Source: Alphaproteobacteria bacterium (lineage in GTDB: Bacteria; Pseudomonadota; Alphaproteobacteria; RF32; CAG-239). Taken from it: a stretch of 64,000 bases of DNA. Below are positions 8,264 to 16,287 of the stretch, piece after piece. Position 1 is the stretch's first letter. Each line of letters begins with the position of its first letter. The stretch spans positions 1 to 64,000 of the forward strand of contig JAFUSU010000022.1 of NCBI GenBank assembly GCA_017467515.1, read 5' to 3'. The notes under the pieces are model-generated. The model searched no databases. It worked only from the letters and a program-made list of their open reading frames with translations, and was not told the DNA's origin. The position numbers and the translations under genes were made by a program.

Positions 8264-8292
8264 ATTTTAATACAAAAAAACGTTTTTGTCTA
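8264..8292 (-). promoter_or_regulatory. Probable sigma70 promoter of the T4CP operon
   Basis: On the minus strand TAGACA (8292-8287), a 17-base spacer and TAAAAT (8269-8264) match the consensus at five of six positions in each box. It lies about 30 bases before the first gene of the operon. Confidence 0.5.
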
Positions 8293-8315
8293 GTTTTTTG
8301 TTGAAAATTATCGTT

Positions 8316-9206
8316 TTAAATTTTCAGGTTTTTCAAAAACTCTCCAATTTTTTGGTTAATCCGAATACCGTCTTGGGGTTTGACTTTAATCAATCCGAAA
8401 AAGCGGTCTTTGATTTTACTGAAATCAATCGGGGCAAAGGTGGCCGGATTTTTTGTGAGGGCTTTGAAAGAGCCTTCAGGGTCTTTATTTGATAGACGAA
8501 AATAGTTATTAACCAAGCGTTCTGCATCAATCGGAAACTCTTTTTCCTTTATGGCATTAATATATTTTTTGCTTCTTTCAATGCGTTTTTGATGTTCCTC
8601 ATAGATAATTTTTTCAAGCTGTTTGCGCTCATAAGCAAGTTTTCTGACTTGATAATCTATCTCGCATCCTTCCAATTCTATCATTGTTTCCACATGAGAA
8701 ATGACCGCAAGCTGGATATTTTCATTTTCACATTTTTCAGCGTAATCAAGCAATTCATCATCGGAACTGCTGGGGCTGATAGAACTCATTTCTTTAGGAA
8801 AAAGTTGAATTAAAATGTCCCATCCTTTGAGGATATCTTTACTGACGGCATTTCCTGCTCTTTTTTTATAATGCGGATATAATTTATTTTCATTCAGATG
8901 CATACGAATCGGAGGCATATCTGCCTGTTGCGTCAGAATATTAATGGCATACATAAAGTTTTTGTAAGCCCTGAACAGAGAAAATTCATGTTCTCCCAAT
9001 CGCGGCTCGTCAGCTAATTGAGAAAGACTTGAATTATCACTCTCTGTCTGAATCTGAGCTTCTTCCTTTGCCTCATTGAGATCTTCCTTTGCCTCCTCAA
9101 TACTGTCTTCGAATTCTTTAGAAATGAATTCACTCAACATACGCTCAAAGTCATCAACATCATCGGAGCTATTTAGTAAATCATCTGTATTATTGTTCAT
9201 TGTCAT
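8316..9206 (-). CDS. Hypothetical helical protein
   Basis: About 296 aa from the ATG at 9206 (another ATG two codons on at 9200 is equally possible). The ORF is open further upstream, but that part lies inside the preceding gene. It is soluble and acidic at the N-terminus (EEAKEDLNEAKEEA, likely coiled coil), helical in the middle, and basic towards the end. I do not recognise a family. Its start overlaps the 3' end of the DUF6476-like gene by about 17 bases, so the two are probably translationally coupled. A gap of 83 bases containing a promoter separates it from the coupling-protein operon, so a link to that operon is uncertain. Confidence 0.65.
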   Translation of the reverse strand: MTMNNNTDDLLNSSDDVDDFERMLSEFISKEFEDSIEEAKEDLNEAKEEAQIQTESDNSSLSQLADEPRLGEHEFSLFRAYKNFMYAINILTQQADMPPIRMHLNENKLYPHYKKRAGNAVSKDILKGWDILIQLFPKEMSSISPSSSDDELLDYAEKCENENIQLAVISHVETMIELEGCEIDYQVRKLAYERKQLEKIIYEEHQKRIERSKKYINAIKEKEFPIDAERLVNNYFRLSNKDPEGSFKALTKNPATFAPIDFSKIKDRFFGLIKVKPQDGIRINQKIGEFLKNLKI

Positions 9207-9489
9207 TATCCCATAAAGTAATTGTTGCTGATTTTTGCAGAGTTTGCGGGTTATAAATAACAATTCTGTCAGGTTGTCCGCCATCTTTGACAACAACCGC
9301 AAGTTGATTGTCGATTTTTGTTACCGAATCTATACGGCTGCCGATTGGTTGCATTAAGCTTGTTTCTCGGTAGGACAAAGGTTCGGGACGTGCTTTTCGA
9401 TAAATGACTGTTAAAAGCATTAAGCTACCAAAAACGAGCAAAAAAGTTATAATAAAGACAATACTTTTGATTAATTTCAGTTTATCCAT
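9190..9489 (-). CDS. Small single-pass membrane protein, DUF6476-like
   Basis: 99 aa. One N-terminal membrane helix (about 8-30) is followed by a short exported domain that reads as beta strands (IDSVTKIDNQLAVVVKDGG and DRIVIYNPQT). Alphaproteobacteria commonly have a small membrane protein of this build (DUF6476) divergent from an RluA-family gene next to rpoH, which is the arrangement here. Function is unknown. The family call rests on size, topology and position. Confidence 0.62.
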   Translation of the reverse strand: MDKLKLIKSIVFIITFLLVFGSLMLLTVIYRKARPEPLSYRETSLMQPIGSRIDSVTKIDNQLAVVVKDGGQPDRIVIYNPQTLQKSATITLWDNDNEQ

Positions 9490-9587
9490 AACGGTTTGCC
9501 TCTTGCTTTTTTATAAAATTCTTCTATTCTTCTCAGCATAATCAAAATAAATTTATTTTTCGTAAAGATAACGGTTTTAAGAGATCA

Positions 9588-10565
9588 ATGGCAGAAGATG
9601 CTGAAATTATAGACCTTCCTGTAGTAGAATCAAGTTTTAACGGTTGGCGGCTTGATAAGTTTTTGGTGCGTGTATTGAATGATTTTTCAAGAGCTCGGTT
9701 GCAACAGCTTATTAAGCAAGGTTGTTTATCCAAGGGCGGACAAATTATTTCAGATACTTCGCTGAAAATTCATACCGGTGAGCAATATCAAATTATTGTT
9801 CCTCCGCCGGAAGATCCGATTCCTGAGCCTGAAAATATTCCGCTGGATATTATTTATGAAGATGATGATTTGTTGGTTGTTAATAAACCGGCAGGTATGA
9901 CGGTTCATCCGGCTCCCGGCGCTTATCACGGAACTTTGGTTCATGGCTTATTGTATCATTGTCAGGGGTGCTTGTCCGGAATCGGAGGGGTAAAGCGACC
10001 GGGAATTGTTCATAGGATAGACAAAGATACAAGCGGATTATTGGTTGTTGCCAAAAATGATGTTGCACATCAATCTCTGACGCGTCAATTTACCGTTCAT
10101 TCTATTGAAAGAACGTATCTTGCTTTTATTTACGGTGTTCTCAATCCGATGAGCGGTACTGTTGATGCACCAATCGGTCGCAGCCCGTATGATCGTAAAA
10201 AAATGGCAATTGTTTCTAAAAACGGTAAACCTGCAGTGACGCATTATCAAACACAAACGGTTTGCGGTAAAACGGCTTCATTGGTAAAATGTCATTTGGA
10301 AACGGGGCGTACCCACCAAATCAGAGTTCATCTTTCAAGTTTGGGTGGAAATTTGATTGGAGATCAGTTATATGTCAAGGCGAAAAAGTCCTTGGTGACG
10401 GGAATTTCTCAAGAATTAAAAGAGTATATCAATAATTTTCCAAGACAAGCTCTTCACGCGCAAACACTCGGATTTATTCATCCTCGAACGGATAAATTTT
10501 TACAATTTACTTCAAATTTACCTGCAGATTTGCAGGAATTATCAGATAAATTAGGCTTTAATTAA
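9588..10565 (+). CDS. rluD: RluA-family 23S rRNA pseudouridine synthase (RluD-like)
   Basis: 325 aa. An N-terminal S4 RNA-binding domain (about 18-75) precedes the catalytic domain. The motif VHRIDKDTSGLLVVAK at 141-156 carries the catalytic Asp145, and RTHQIRVH is present near the C-terminal side. RluD makes pseudouridines in helix 69 of 23S rRNA, while the sister enzyme RluC modifies other sites; motif and length favour RluD but I cannot exclude another RluA member. It is divergent from the DUF6476-like gene and 76 bases upstream of rpoH. Confidence 0.88.
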   Translation: MAEDAEIIDLPVVESSFNGWRLDKFLVRVLNDFSRARLQQLIKQGCLSKGGQIISDTSLKIHTGEQYQIIVPPPEDPIPEPENIPLDIIYEDDDLLVVNKPAGMTVHPAPGAYHGTLVHGLLYHCQGCLSGIGGVKRPGIVHRIDKDTSGLLVVAKNDVAHQSLTRQFTVHSIERTYLAFIYGVLNPMSGTVDAPIGRSPYDRKKMAIVSKNGKPAVTHYQTQTVCGKTASLVKCHLETGRTHQIRVHLSSLGGNLIGDQLYVKAKKSLVTGISQELKEYINNFPRQALHAQTLGFIHPRTDKFLQFTSNLPADLQELSDKLGFN

Positions 10566-10641
10566 AACTAATTGCTAGGTTGTGTTTGTGGATAACTAGA
10601 GCGTATTCTGGCTTCCGTCAATAACAAAAGAGGAGGCTTTA

Positions 10642-11508
10642 ATGCAAAAGGACTTCACTCTATCGGGATTTGACTTTTCGCCTGAAATTAATATGGCTCG
10701 CTATTTGCAACGCATCAGAAAGTATCCTATTTTAACATCAGAGCAAGAATATAACTTGGCCGTTCAATATCGTCAGACGCAAGATGCTGAAATTGCCAAG
10801 CAACTCATTAATTCTCATTTGCGACTTGTCGTTAAAGTTGTCGCAAAATATCGCGGTTATGGTTTGCCGATTAATGAAATGATTGCAGAGGGTAATATCG
10901 GACTGCTTTATGCCGTCAATAAATTTGAGCCGGATAAAGGGTTTCGTTTTTCAACGTATGCTTTGTGGTGGATAAAAGCATCGGTTCAAAAATATATTTT
11001 AAATTCTTGGTCTTTAGTGAAAATAGGAACAACGGCTGCTCAAAAAAAACTTTTTTTTAATCTGCGTAAAATTAAAAATAAGCTTAATTTGACGGATGAT
11101 AGAGAACTTTCTCACCACATTTTAAAGGATATCGCAGGAAGTTTAGACGTTACCGTTCAAGATGTGACGGATATGAATATGCGCTTGAAATCTCACGATG
11201 GCTCCTTAAATATTTTAATTGATTCTTCATCAGATAGCGGGAGTGAATGGATGGACTTTATATCTGATCGTCGTCCTAATCAAGAAGAAGCCTATGCGTA
11301 TTCCGAAACCTTATCCTACCGACGCCGACGTTTCAGAGAGGCTTTGGTATGTTTGAATCCTCGCGAAAAAGATATTCTATTTAAACGTCGTTTGGCAGAT
11401 AAGGCTGTGACGCTTGATGATTTAAGTAAAGTTTATGCCATCTCTAAAGAGCGTGTTCGACAAATAGAGTTGAATAGTATTCGTAAATTACGCAAGGCCA
11501 TCCTTTAA
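10642..11508 (+). CDS. rpoH: RNA polymerase heat-shock sigma factor RpoH (sigma32)
   Basis: 288 aa. Region 2 is present with FSTYALWWIKASVQKYIL (about 103-120), followed by the diagnostic RpoH box QKKLFFNLRK (134-143). Region 4 has a helix-turn-helix near the C-terminus (LDDLSKVYAISKERVRQIE). It directs transcription of chaperone and protease genes after heat or unfolded-protein stress; grpE at 44178 is a likely client. A strong AGGAGG at 10631-10636 fixes the start. The stop codon is the first base set of a 124-bp palindromic element. Confidence 0.97.
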   Translation: MQKDFTLSGFDFSPEINMARYLQRIRKYPILTSEQEYNLAVQYRQTQDAEIAKQLINSHLRLVVKVVAKYRGYGLPINEMIAEGNIGLLYAVNKFEPDKGFRFSTYALWWIKASVQKYILNSWSLVKIGTTAAQKKLFFNLRKIKNKLNLTDDRELSHHILKDIAGSLDVTVQDVTDMNMRLKSHDGSLNILIDSSSDSGSEWMDFISDRRPNQEEAYAYSETLSYRRRRFREALVCLNPREKDILFKRRLADKAVTLDDLSKVYAISKERVRQIELNSIRKLRKAIL

Positions 11509-11630
11509 AAACTCGTCTAATGGGTTATTAATACAGATTTAGCGAGCAAGAAAAATGCTCACGTACCTCTTTGTACGCTGCGCTTTTTCTTCTCTTAAAT
11601 CTTATTACTAACCTCATTATCCGAATTTTT
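11507..11630. repeat. 124-bp imperfect palindrome, copy A
   Basis: Two arms of about 60 bases pair with a few bulges around a 6-base loop (11567-11572). The outer ends are AAAAACTCG and CGAATTTTT, the loop is flanked by ACGTAC and GTACGCTGCG, and the middle includes GATTTA/TAAATC. The first base overlaps the rpoH stop codon. The element separates rpoH from the convergent ibrB and could act as a two-way terminator. It shares length, ends and loop-flanking motif with the elements at 23889 and 43765, although the arm sequences differ. Confidence 0.75.
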
Positions 11631-11640
11631 AGAAGGTAGT

Positions 11641-12162
11641 TTATGCTTCCCAACTGCGAGAAAATTCTTCATCCTTAAAGAGTGCAGCTAAGCCGGTAAT
11701 CTGTTTTAAGCGTAATACTTCATCTGCTGACATTCCTATATTTTTGCAGATCCAAGTATCGCTTTTTCCCATTTCAACTAACTCGGCAACAATATTACTC
11801 ATTAAATCAACATTGTGGCTGCCTCTGGCACGGTTATGGCGAATTGTGGAAGCCATTCTTTCCCCTAATTCTTTATCAATCGTGACAATGGGGAGCATTC
11901 CTTTTTCTCGTTCGTAAATTCGTTTACTGGTTTTCATAATGGTGTAGCGGTGAAACCCATCAACGATGATGTATTCATCGCTGTCTTTATCATAATAACA
12001 AACAACCGGTTGTGTATACCCGTCTTCCCAAATGGACAGCTCAAGTAACTTTAATTCCGGAGGGGCAACCCGGTTAGGGTTATATTCGTTAGCCTTGACT
12101 TTTTCAATAGGAACTGCTTTAACGCAGTAAACGGGACTGATAAATTCTTTATTTTGATTCAT
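11641..12162 (-). CDS. ibrB: IbrB-like ParB/Srx-fold protein
   Basis: 173 aa. It has the ParB/sulfiredoxin-like nucleotide-binding core: VPIEKVKANEYNPN, SIWEDGYTQPVV, VDGFHRY (67-73) and ASTIRHNRARG, followed by a small helical domain (CKNIGMSADEVLRLKQ). These blocks match IbrB, which in E. coli acts with IbrA to activate eib genes and is found on prophages. I start at the ATG at 12162, preceded by AAGGAA, and not at the upstream in-frame start that would lie inside ibrA. It follows ibrA by 10 bases in a three-gene operon. Confidence 0.85.
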   Translation of the reverse strand: MNQNKEFISPVYCVKAVPIEKVKANEYNPNRVAPPELKLLELSIWEDGYTQPVVCYYDKDSDEYIIVDGFHRYTIMKTSKRIYEREKGMLPIVTIDKELGERMASTIRHNRARGSHNVDLMSNIVAELVEMGKSDTWICKNIGMSADEVLRLKQITGLAALFKDEEFSRSWEA

Positions 12163-12172
12163 TGTTATTTCC

Positions 12173-13474
12173 TTACAGATTTTTATATTTTTCCATGAGT
12201 TGGTGTTCTCGTTCAGTTTGTCTTTTTGTTTGAGCAAATCCCATATGTTTACACAAATGGTCATTTTTCAGAATACAAACAGCCATACGTTTCCAAGAAG
12301 GGATATCTATGGTTGATTTAATGTCATCGGTGTCATCCGGTGTTCCTAAAAAGACGACTTGATCTTTTGTTGATCTTCTTTTTCCTTTTCCTCTGTTGCG
12401 AATTTTATAGTTACAAGCTTCAAGCTCTTTGATGGCATCATCTGCGACAACGCCTCCGTGTTTCCACCAAAATCGGATCGAGGTTTTGAATTTTTCGATA
12501 TAATTTTTTCTGATTTCATCGGGCAGAGTGGCCAGTAAAAATTTAACGTATGATCTCCATGTGTGTCCCGGCGGTAGATCAAAACGCTTGTTGCCAAGAA
12601 CTTTACTGTTACCGTAAATAGCTCCGAAATTAGCTCCCTGTACGCGAGCGACAACTTTTATCCAAGTTTGGGGATCTAAAACGCGGTATAAATTCAAATG
12701 AGCTTTAGCACTTTCGTGATAAGGACTTGCCACGCGCATCTGATGAATGGACAGACCGGCTTTGTAAAAGAGGTCATATATTTTATTGTATTCAAATCCG
12801 AACTTTCCATAGGCAATCCATATATCTTTTGTTGTCCAGTCATATAAGGGGTAAGCGTGATAAAAATTATTCCAAATTTTAGGATGCCACTTGTTTTTTG
12901 ATAAGGTGTGCTTTTGATTGGTAGCGTAGGCACGATAACGATTTAATGATTCATCAGTACGGATACCTAATAAGCAAATAGTTTTTCCGGTGTGCTGACG
13001 CGAATACCATTTGCCGAATTCCATATAAAAATCTTCTTGTGCCATTTTATATTTGTAAAAATCAAATTTATGATTTTGCAGATTGATAATAAAAGGATGT
13101 TTCGGCATAGGTCTGACCCAATCGGCCTCTTTTTGGTCATCCCATGGATACCAGTACATTTGAAAATTACTGACGGCACAGCGTGATCCCTGAGGAATAC
13201 AGACCCAATAAGGATCAATGTCATCAAGATTGTCTAAAAACATTTTTTCAACATAATCGGTTGTTGCCTGATACTGTGCCTCAAAATCCTGATGAAAAAC
13301 ACCAATCTTTTTTTGAATATTATGGCGGTGTTTGTAATCCAGAACCAGATTTAACAGTAAACCGCTATCTTTGCCTCCGGAAAAAGAAACATAAATATTT
13401 TCGAAATTATCAAAAATATATTTTAATCTTTGTTGTGTGGCTTCGTATACATTAATATCTAAATATTTTTTCAA
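12173..13474 (-). CDS. ibrA: IbrA-like PAPS-reductase/ATP-pyrophosphatase family protein (DUF3440)
   Basis: 433 aa. The N-terminal PP-loop SGGKDSG lies at 32-38, inside a PAPS-reductase fold, and a DUF3440 region follows. The N-terminus (KKYLDINVYEATQQR then IYVSFSGGKDS) is very close to the E. coli regulator IbrA. PP-loop enzymes adenylate a substrate using ATP; related enzymes handle sulfur in DNA phosphorothioation, but IbrA chemistry is not established. It starts with TTG at 13474, overlapping the upstream stop as TTGA, so translation is probably coupled. There is no in-frame ATG early enough to keep the PP-loop. Confidence 0.88.
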   Translation of the reverse strand: MKKYLDINVYEATQQRLKYIFDNFENIYVSFSGGKDSGLLLNLVLDYKHRHNIQKKIGVFHQDFEAQYQATTDYVEKMFLDNLDDIDPYWVCIPQGSRCAVSNFQMYWYPWDDQKEADWVRPMPKHPFIINLQNHKFDFYKYKMAQEDFYMEFGKWYSRQHTGKTICLLGIRTDESLNRYRAYATNQKHTLSKNKWHPKIWNNFYHAYPLYDWTTKDIWIAYGKFGFEYNKIYDLFYKAGLSIHQMRVASPYHESAKAHLNLYRVLDPQTWIKVVARVQGANFGAIYGNSKVLGNKRFDLPPGHTWRSYVKFLLATLPDEIRKNYIEKFKTSIRFWWKHGGVVADDAIKELEACNYKIRNRGKGKRRSTKDQVVFLGTPDDTDDIKSTIDIPSWKRMAVCILKNDHLCKHMGFAQTKRQTEREHQLMEKYKNL

Positions 13475-14727
13475 AGTTTCAATGCCTCTGTTCGGGTTAT
13501 TTTTTGGTATATATTAGACAGTAAAAATTCTTTATGTTCAAGAGAGTCTTTAATAAATTTTTCTAAATTTGTGTGTATCCAAAAGTCATATACATTAATT
13601 TCGGACGGTAAGCCTGTGAAAAAAAACGAATTAAGACTTTGTACTTTACAGCGATAATCAAAGGTTTGCGAGTAATATATAATATTGTGGCAAAGTTGCA
13701 TATTTAAACCGAATTTTTCAACACCGTATGTGCAAAAAAGAAAATCTGTATTGCGTTCAAAAGCTTTAATTGCCTTTTTCTTATTGGTTCTTTTACTGAG
13801 TTCAACAATGGGCAGGTCATTAAGAATTTTACTCTCTCGGATAAAATCTATCTCGTGGATGAATTTGACATAAATTAAGGCTTTTTCTTGCCTTGTATGG
13901 ATTTGTGTAATGAGTTTTTTTAAGCCAATGAGCTTATTGTATGATAATGTATATATTTTTTGAAAAGTTTGGGCTATATCCATAAAAACAATGCGGTTTT
14001 TTTTATTTAAATAATGGATTTTTTCCTCTTGGTAACTTTGTTCTTCTTGAGGTGTTAAGTCAAAAAAAAGGTCAAAATGATTGATTTTAAAAGGCTTATT
14101 AATATCGTGTCCTAAAATATATGGTTTCAGCATACCAAGAAGTTTATTTTCATCTTCCGGACGTGACCAGCGCTTCTGAATCATATAATTTTTGTATTTT
14201 GCGGGCATAAAAATATCTTTAAATTGTTTTGAGTTCATCTTAAGTATTTTGCTGTTCAGAAATTCAATTTGAGTATATAAGTCAATTAATCCCAATGTTA
14301 CGGGCGGACAGCTCAAAATAAGTTTATAAGTAAAAAAACGGCTGAGATTTAGTAATCTTTGTGTTCGCTCTGATTGGGTGTTTTTGATAACCAAGCTTTC
14401 ATCAACGATGCAAAAAGTTTTATGATTGATGATAAGATTATACAGTTCCAAATATACTTGATCGGATACGGAAATTGATTCGATGGCATAGTATAAAACA
14501 CGGTGGCGAAAACTTTGACAGTTTTTCTTGATTTCGTTTTTATATCTTAACGTATTTAAGAAATTTGCAGGTGCAATCCAAAGAAGATAATCAAAATTTG
14601 ATATTTCATATTCGGCTATTTTTAAAGAAATTTCAATTCTTTCCGGTACTGAATTAATGAACAGAATTCCTGCATTTCCTTTTGAAAATTTATGATAAAG
14701 TTTGTTTATTGTATATTTTTTTTGCAT
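13471..14727 (-). CDS. SNF2-helicase-like protein with degenerate motifs
   Basis: 418 aa. The order of elements fits a SNF2/superfamily 2 helicase: a first-domain strand LLWIAPANFL (motif Ia-like), CIVDESLVIKN in place of the DExH box of SNF2 proteins, LILSCPPVT where motif III (LTGTP) is expected, then a second domain with ALIYVKF, FLFCTYGVEKFGLNMQL (motif V-like GLN) and a motif VI position lacking the paired arginines. No Walker A (GxGKT) is visible near the N-terminus (AGILFINSVPER there instead). It may therefore not hydrolyse ATP. It is the first gene of the operon with ibrA and ibrB. It shares its upstream region with the flagellar sigma54 promoter. Confidence 0.62.
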   Translation of the reverse strand: MQKKYTINKLYHKFSKGNAGILFINSVPERIEISLKIAEYEISNFDYLLWIAPANFLNTLRYKNEIKKNCQSFRHRVLYYAIESISVSDQVYLELYNLIINHKTFCIVDESLVIKNTQSERTQRLLNLSRFFTYKLILSCPPVTLGLIDLYTQIEFLNSKILKMNSKQFKDIFMPAKYKNYMIQKRWSRPEDENKLLGMLKPYILGHDINKPFKINHFDLFFDLTPQEEQSYQEEKIHYLNKKNRIVFMDIAQTFQKIYTLSYNKLIGLKKLITQIHTRQEKALIYVKFIHEIDFIRESKILNDLPIVELSKRTNKKKAIKAFERNTDFLFCTYGVEKFGLNMQLCHNIIYYSQTFDYRCKVQSLNSFFFTGLPSEINVYDFWIHTNLEKFIKDSLEHKEFLLSNIYQKITRTEALKL

Positions 14728-14751
14728 ATTATTTTATCTTTCCGTAAAAAA

Positions 14752-14768
14752 TGGCACGTTAATTGCAT
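14752..14768 (+). promoter_or_regulatory. Sigma54 (RpoN) promoter of the flagellar operon
   Basis: TGGCACG (14752-14758), four bases and TTGCAT (14763-14768) match the -24/-12 consensus exactly, with the GG and GC dinucleotides 12 bases apart. The predicted start near 14778 lies about 20 bases before flgI. Sigma54 needs an activator ATPase such as FlbD or FleQ, as in Caulobacter flagellar genes; none is in this window. Confidence 0.88.
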
Positions 14769-14798
14769 AATAAAATGTAAGATATTGAAACAACCCTT

Positions 14799-15926
14799 AT
14801 GGATGGCACGAATATGTTAATGAAAAAGATAAATATACTTTTTTTATTTTCAATCTTAAATTTTATTGCTGCGAATAGTTTTGCCAGTTCAAGAATTAAA
14901 GATATTGCTGATTTTGAAGGTGTTAGAGAAAACCAATTGATTGGTTACGGGTTGGTTGTCGGTTTGAATGGAACGGGCGATAATATTAAATCAATTAATT
15001 TTGCCAAGGAGAGTATTATCTCTATGCTTGATAATATAGGGGTTAATGCTCGTGATGGACAACTTAAAGCTAAAAATATAGCAGCTGTTATGGTTACGGC
15101 CAGTTTGCCGGCTTTTGCCCGTCAGGGTAGTCGTATTGATGTTGTCGTCAGTGCAATGGGTGATGCTAAAAATTTACAGGGCGGTACATTGGTGGCAACG
15201 CCTTTAATCGGTGCTAACGGTGAGGTTTATGCCGTTGCTCAGGGACAAATTGCAACGTCAAGCGTGACGGCAACGGCCGGAGGTTCTTCTGTCAGTAAAG
15301 GTGTTCCGACATCGGGTCGTATTGCTAACGGAGCTATTATTGAAAATGAAATTGATTTTGATTTTGACAGTTTGGAAAAAATTACGATTGCTTTGAGAAA
15401 TCCTGATTTTACAACGGCACGCCGTGTTTCTAATGCAATCAATGCAATGCTCGGGGAAATGAGAGCTAAGGCTTTAGACCCGGCAACCGTTGAAATTGAT
15501 GTCCCTGAACAATATCAGGATAATTTGGTTGCCTTGATGACAAGTATTGAACAATTACAGGTTCAACCTGATCAAACCGCTCGTGTTGTGATTGATGAAA
15601 GTTCTGGAATTATTGTTATCGGTAAAGATGTTAAAATTAATAAATTGGCAATAGCTCAAGGTAATTTGACAATTAAAATTACAGAAGTGCCTTTTGTTTC
15701 TCAGCCTTTACCGTTTACAAACGGAGAGCCTGTTGTCGGCGCAACATCTTTGATTGATATAGATGAAAATACAGAAAGTCGTCTGAGTGTTTTGGATACC
15801 GGTGTTAATTTGCAAGAATTGGTTGACGGGTTAAACGCTCTGGGAGTGGCTCCACGCGATTTGATCAGTATCTTACAGGCAATTAAAGCAAGCGGTGCTT
15901 TACAGGCAGATATAGAGGTGATTTAA
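14799..15926 (+). CDS. flgI: Flagellar P-ring protein FlgI
   Basis: 375 aa. A signal peptide (MKKINILFLFSILNFIAA, ending near SFAS) leads into IKDIADFEGVRENQLIGYGLVVGLNGTGD, the hallmark start of mature FlgI; the C-terminus (ISILQAIKASGALQADIEVI) is also typical. FlgI forms the periplasmic ring around the flagellar rod. Three ATGs are possible (14799, 14814, 14820), none with a clear Shine-Dalgarno; the signal peptide would favour 14820, and I list the longest. It is the first gene after the sigma54 promoter and runs straight into flgJ. flgA and flgH are not adjacent. Confidence 0.96.
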   Translation: MDGTNMLMKKINILFLFSILNFIAANSFASSRIKDIADFEGVRENQLIGYGLVVGLNGTGDNIKSINFAKESIISMLDNIGVNARDGQLKAKNIAAVMVTASLPAFARQGSRIDVVVSAMGDAKNLQGGTLVATPLIGANGEVYAVAQGQIATSSVTATAGGSSVSKGVPTSGRIANGAIIENEIDFDFDSLEKITIALRNPDFTTARRVSNAINAMLGEMRAKALDPATVEIDVPEQYQDNLVALMTSIEQLQVQPDQTARVVIDESSGIIVIGKDVKINKLAIAQGNLTIKITEVPFVSQPLPFTNGEPVVGATSLIDIDENTESRLSVLDTGVNLQELVDGLNALGVAPRDLISILQAIKASGALQADIEVI

Positions 15927-15927
15927 A

Positions 15928-16278
15928 ATGTTGGGTTTGGGTAACATAGCGGATAATGCGCAAGTTCAATACAGCCTGAAAGCTCAGACTCCCGTTAAGC
16001 TTGCCGGAAATCAGACATTTAACAAAGCTGAGGCTCAAAAAGCCGCAGAGGATTTTGAAGCTTTTTTCATTACCTCAACTTTGGAATCTATGTTTGCCGG
16101 CGTTAAAACAGATGGTTTGTTCGGGGGCGGGTCTGCCGAAAAAATATATCGCTCAATGCTATTTGATGAATACGGTAAATTGATGGCTAAAAGTGGTGGT
16201 GTCGGTGTGAGTGAACAAGTAATGAACTCAATTATGGCGATGCAAGAAATGAATTCGCAAGGATATATTGCAAAGTAG
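15928..16278 (+). CDS. flgJ: Rod-binding protein FlgJ (N-terminal domain only)
   Basis: 116 aa. It contains the rod-binding domain core AAEDFEAFFITSTLESMFAG and EKIYRSMLFDEYGKLMAKSGG. The muramidase domain of enterobacterial FlgJ is absent, which is normal for alphaproteobacteria. It helps assemble the rod through the cell wall. It begins one base after the flgI stop codon and precedes the flgN-like gene by nine bases. Confidence 0.92.
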   Translation: MLGLGNIADNAQVQYSLKAQTPVKLAGNQTFNKAEAQKAAEDFEAFFITSTLESMFAGVKTDGLFGGGSAEKIYRSMLFDEYGKLMAKSGGVGVSEQVMNSIMAMQEMNSQGYIAK

Positions 16279-16287
16279 AGGTGTGAT

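Noticed and set aside
9207-9302. Longer start (9302) for the gene at 8316
   Set aside because: The extra 32 codons lie entirely inside the upstream membrane-protein gene in another frame and have no start signal; an ATG at the overlap fits coupled translation.
12163-12264. Longer start (12264) for ibrB
   Set aside because: It would lie within ibrA, and the ATG at 12162 has AAGGAA at the right distance and begins where IbrB homologues begin.
11641-14727. Canonical Dnd/Ssp phosphorothioation system
   Set aside because: Only a PP-loop protein and a ParB-like protein are shared in style; DndA, DndD, DndE or SspB-type partners are not present, and the sequences match IbrA and IbrB better.
14803-14819. 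Second sigma54-like site TGGCACGAATATGTT
   Set aside because: The -24 half is fine but the -12 half lacks the GC dinucleotide, and it lies inside the flgI start region. The site at 14752 is complete.
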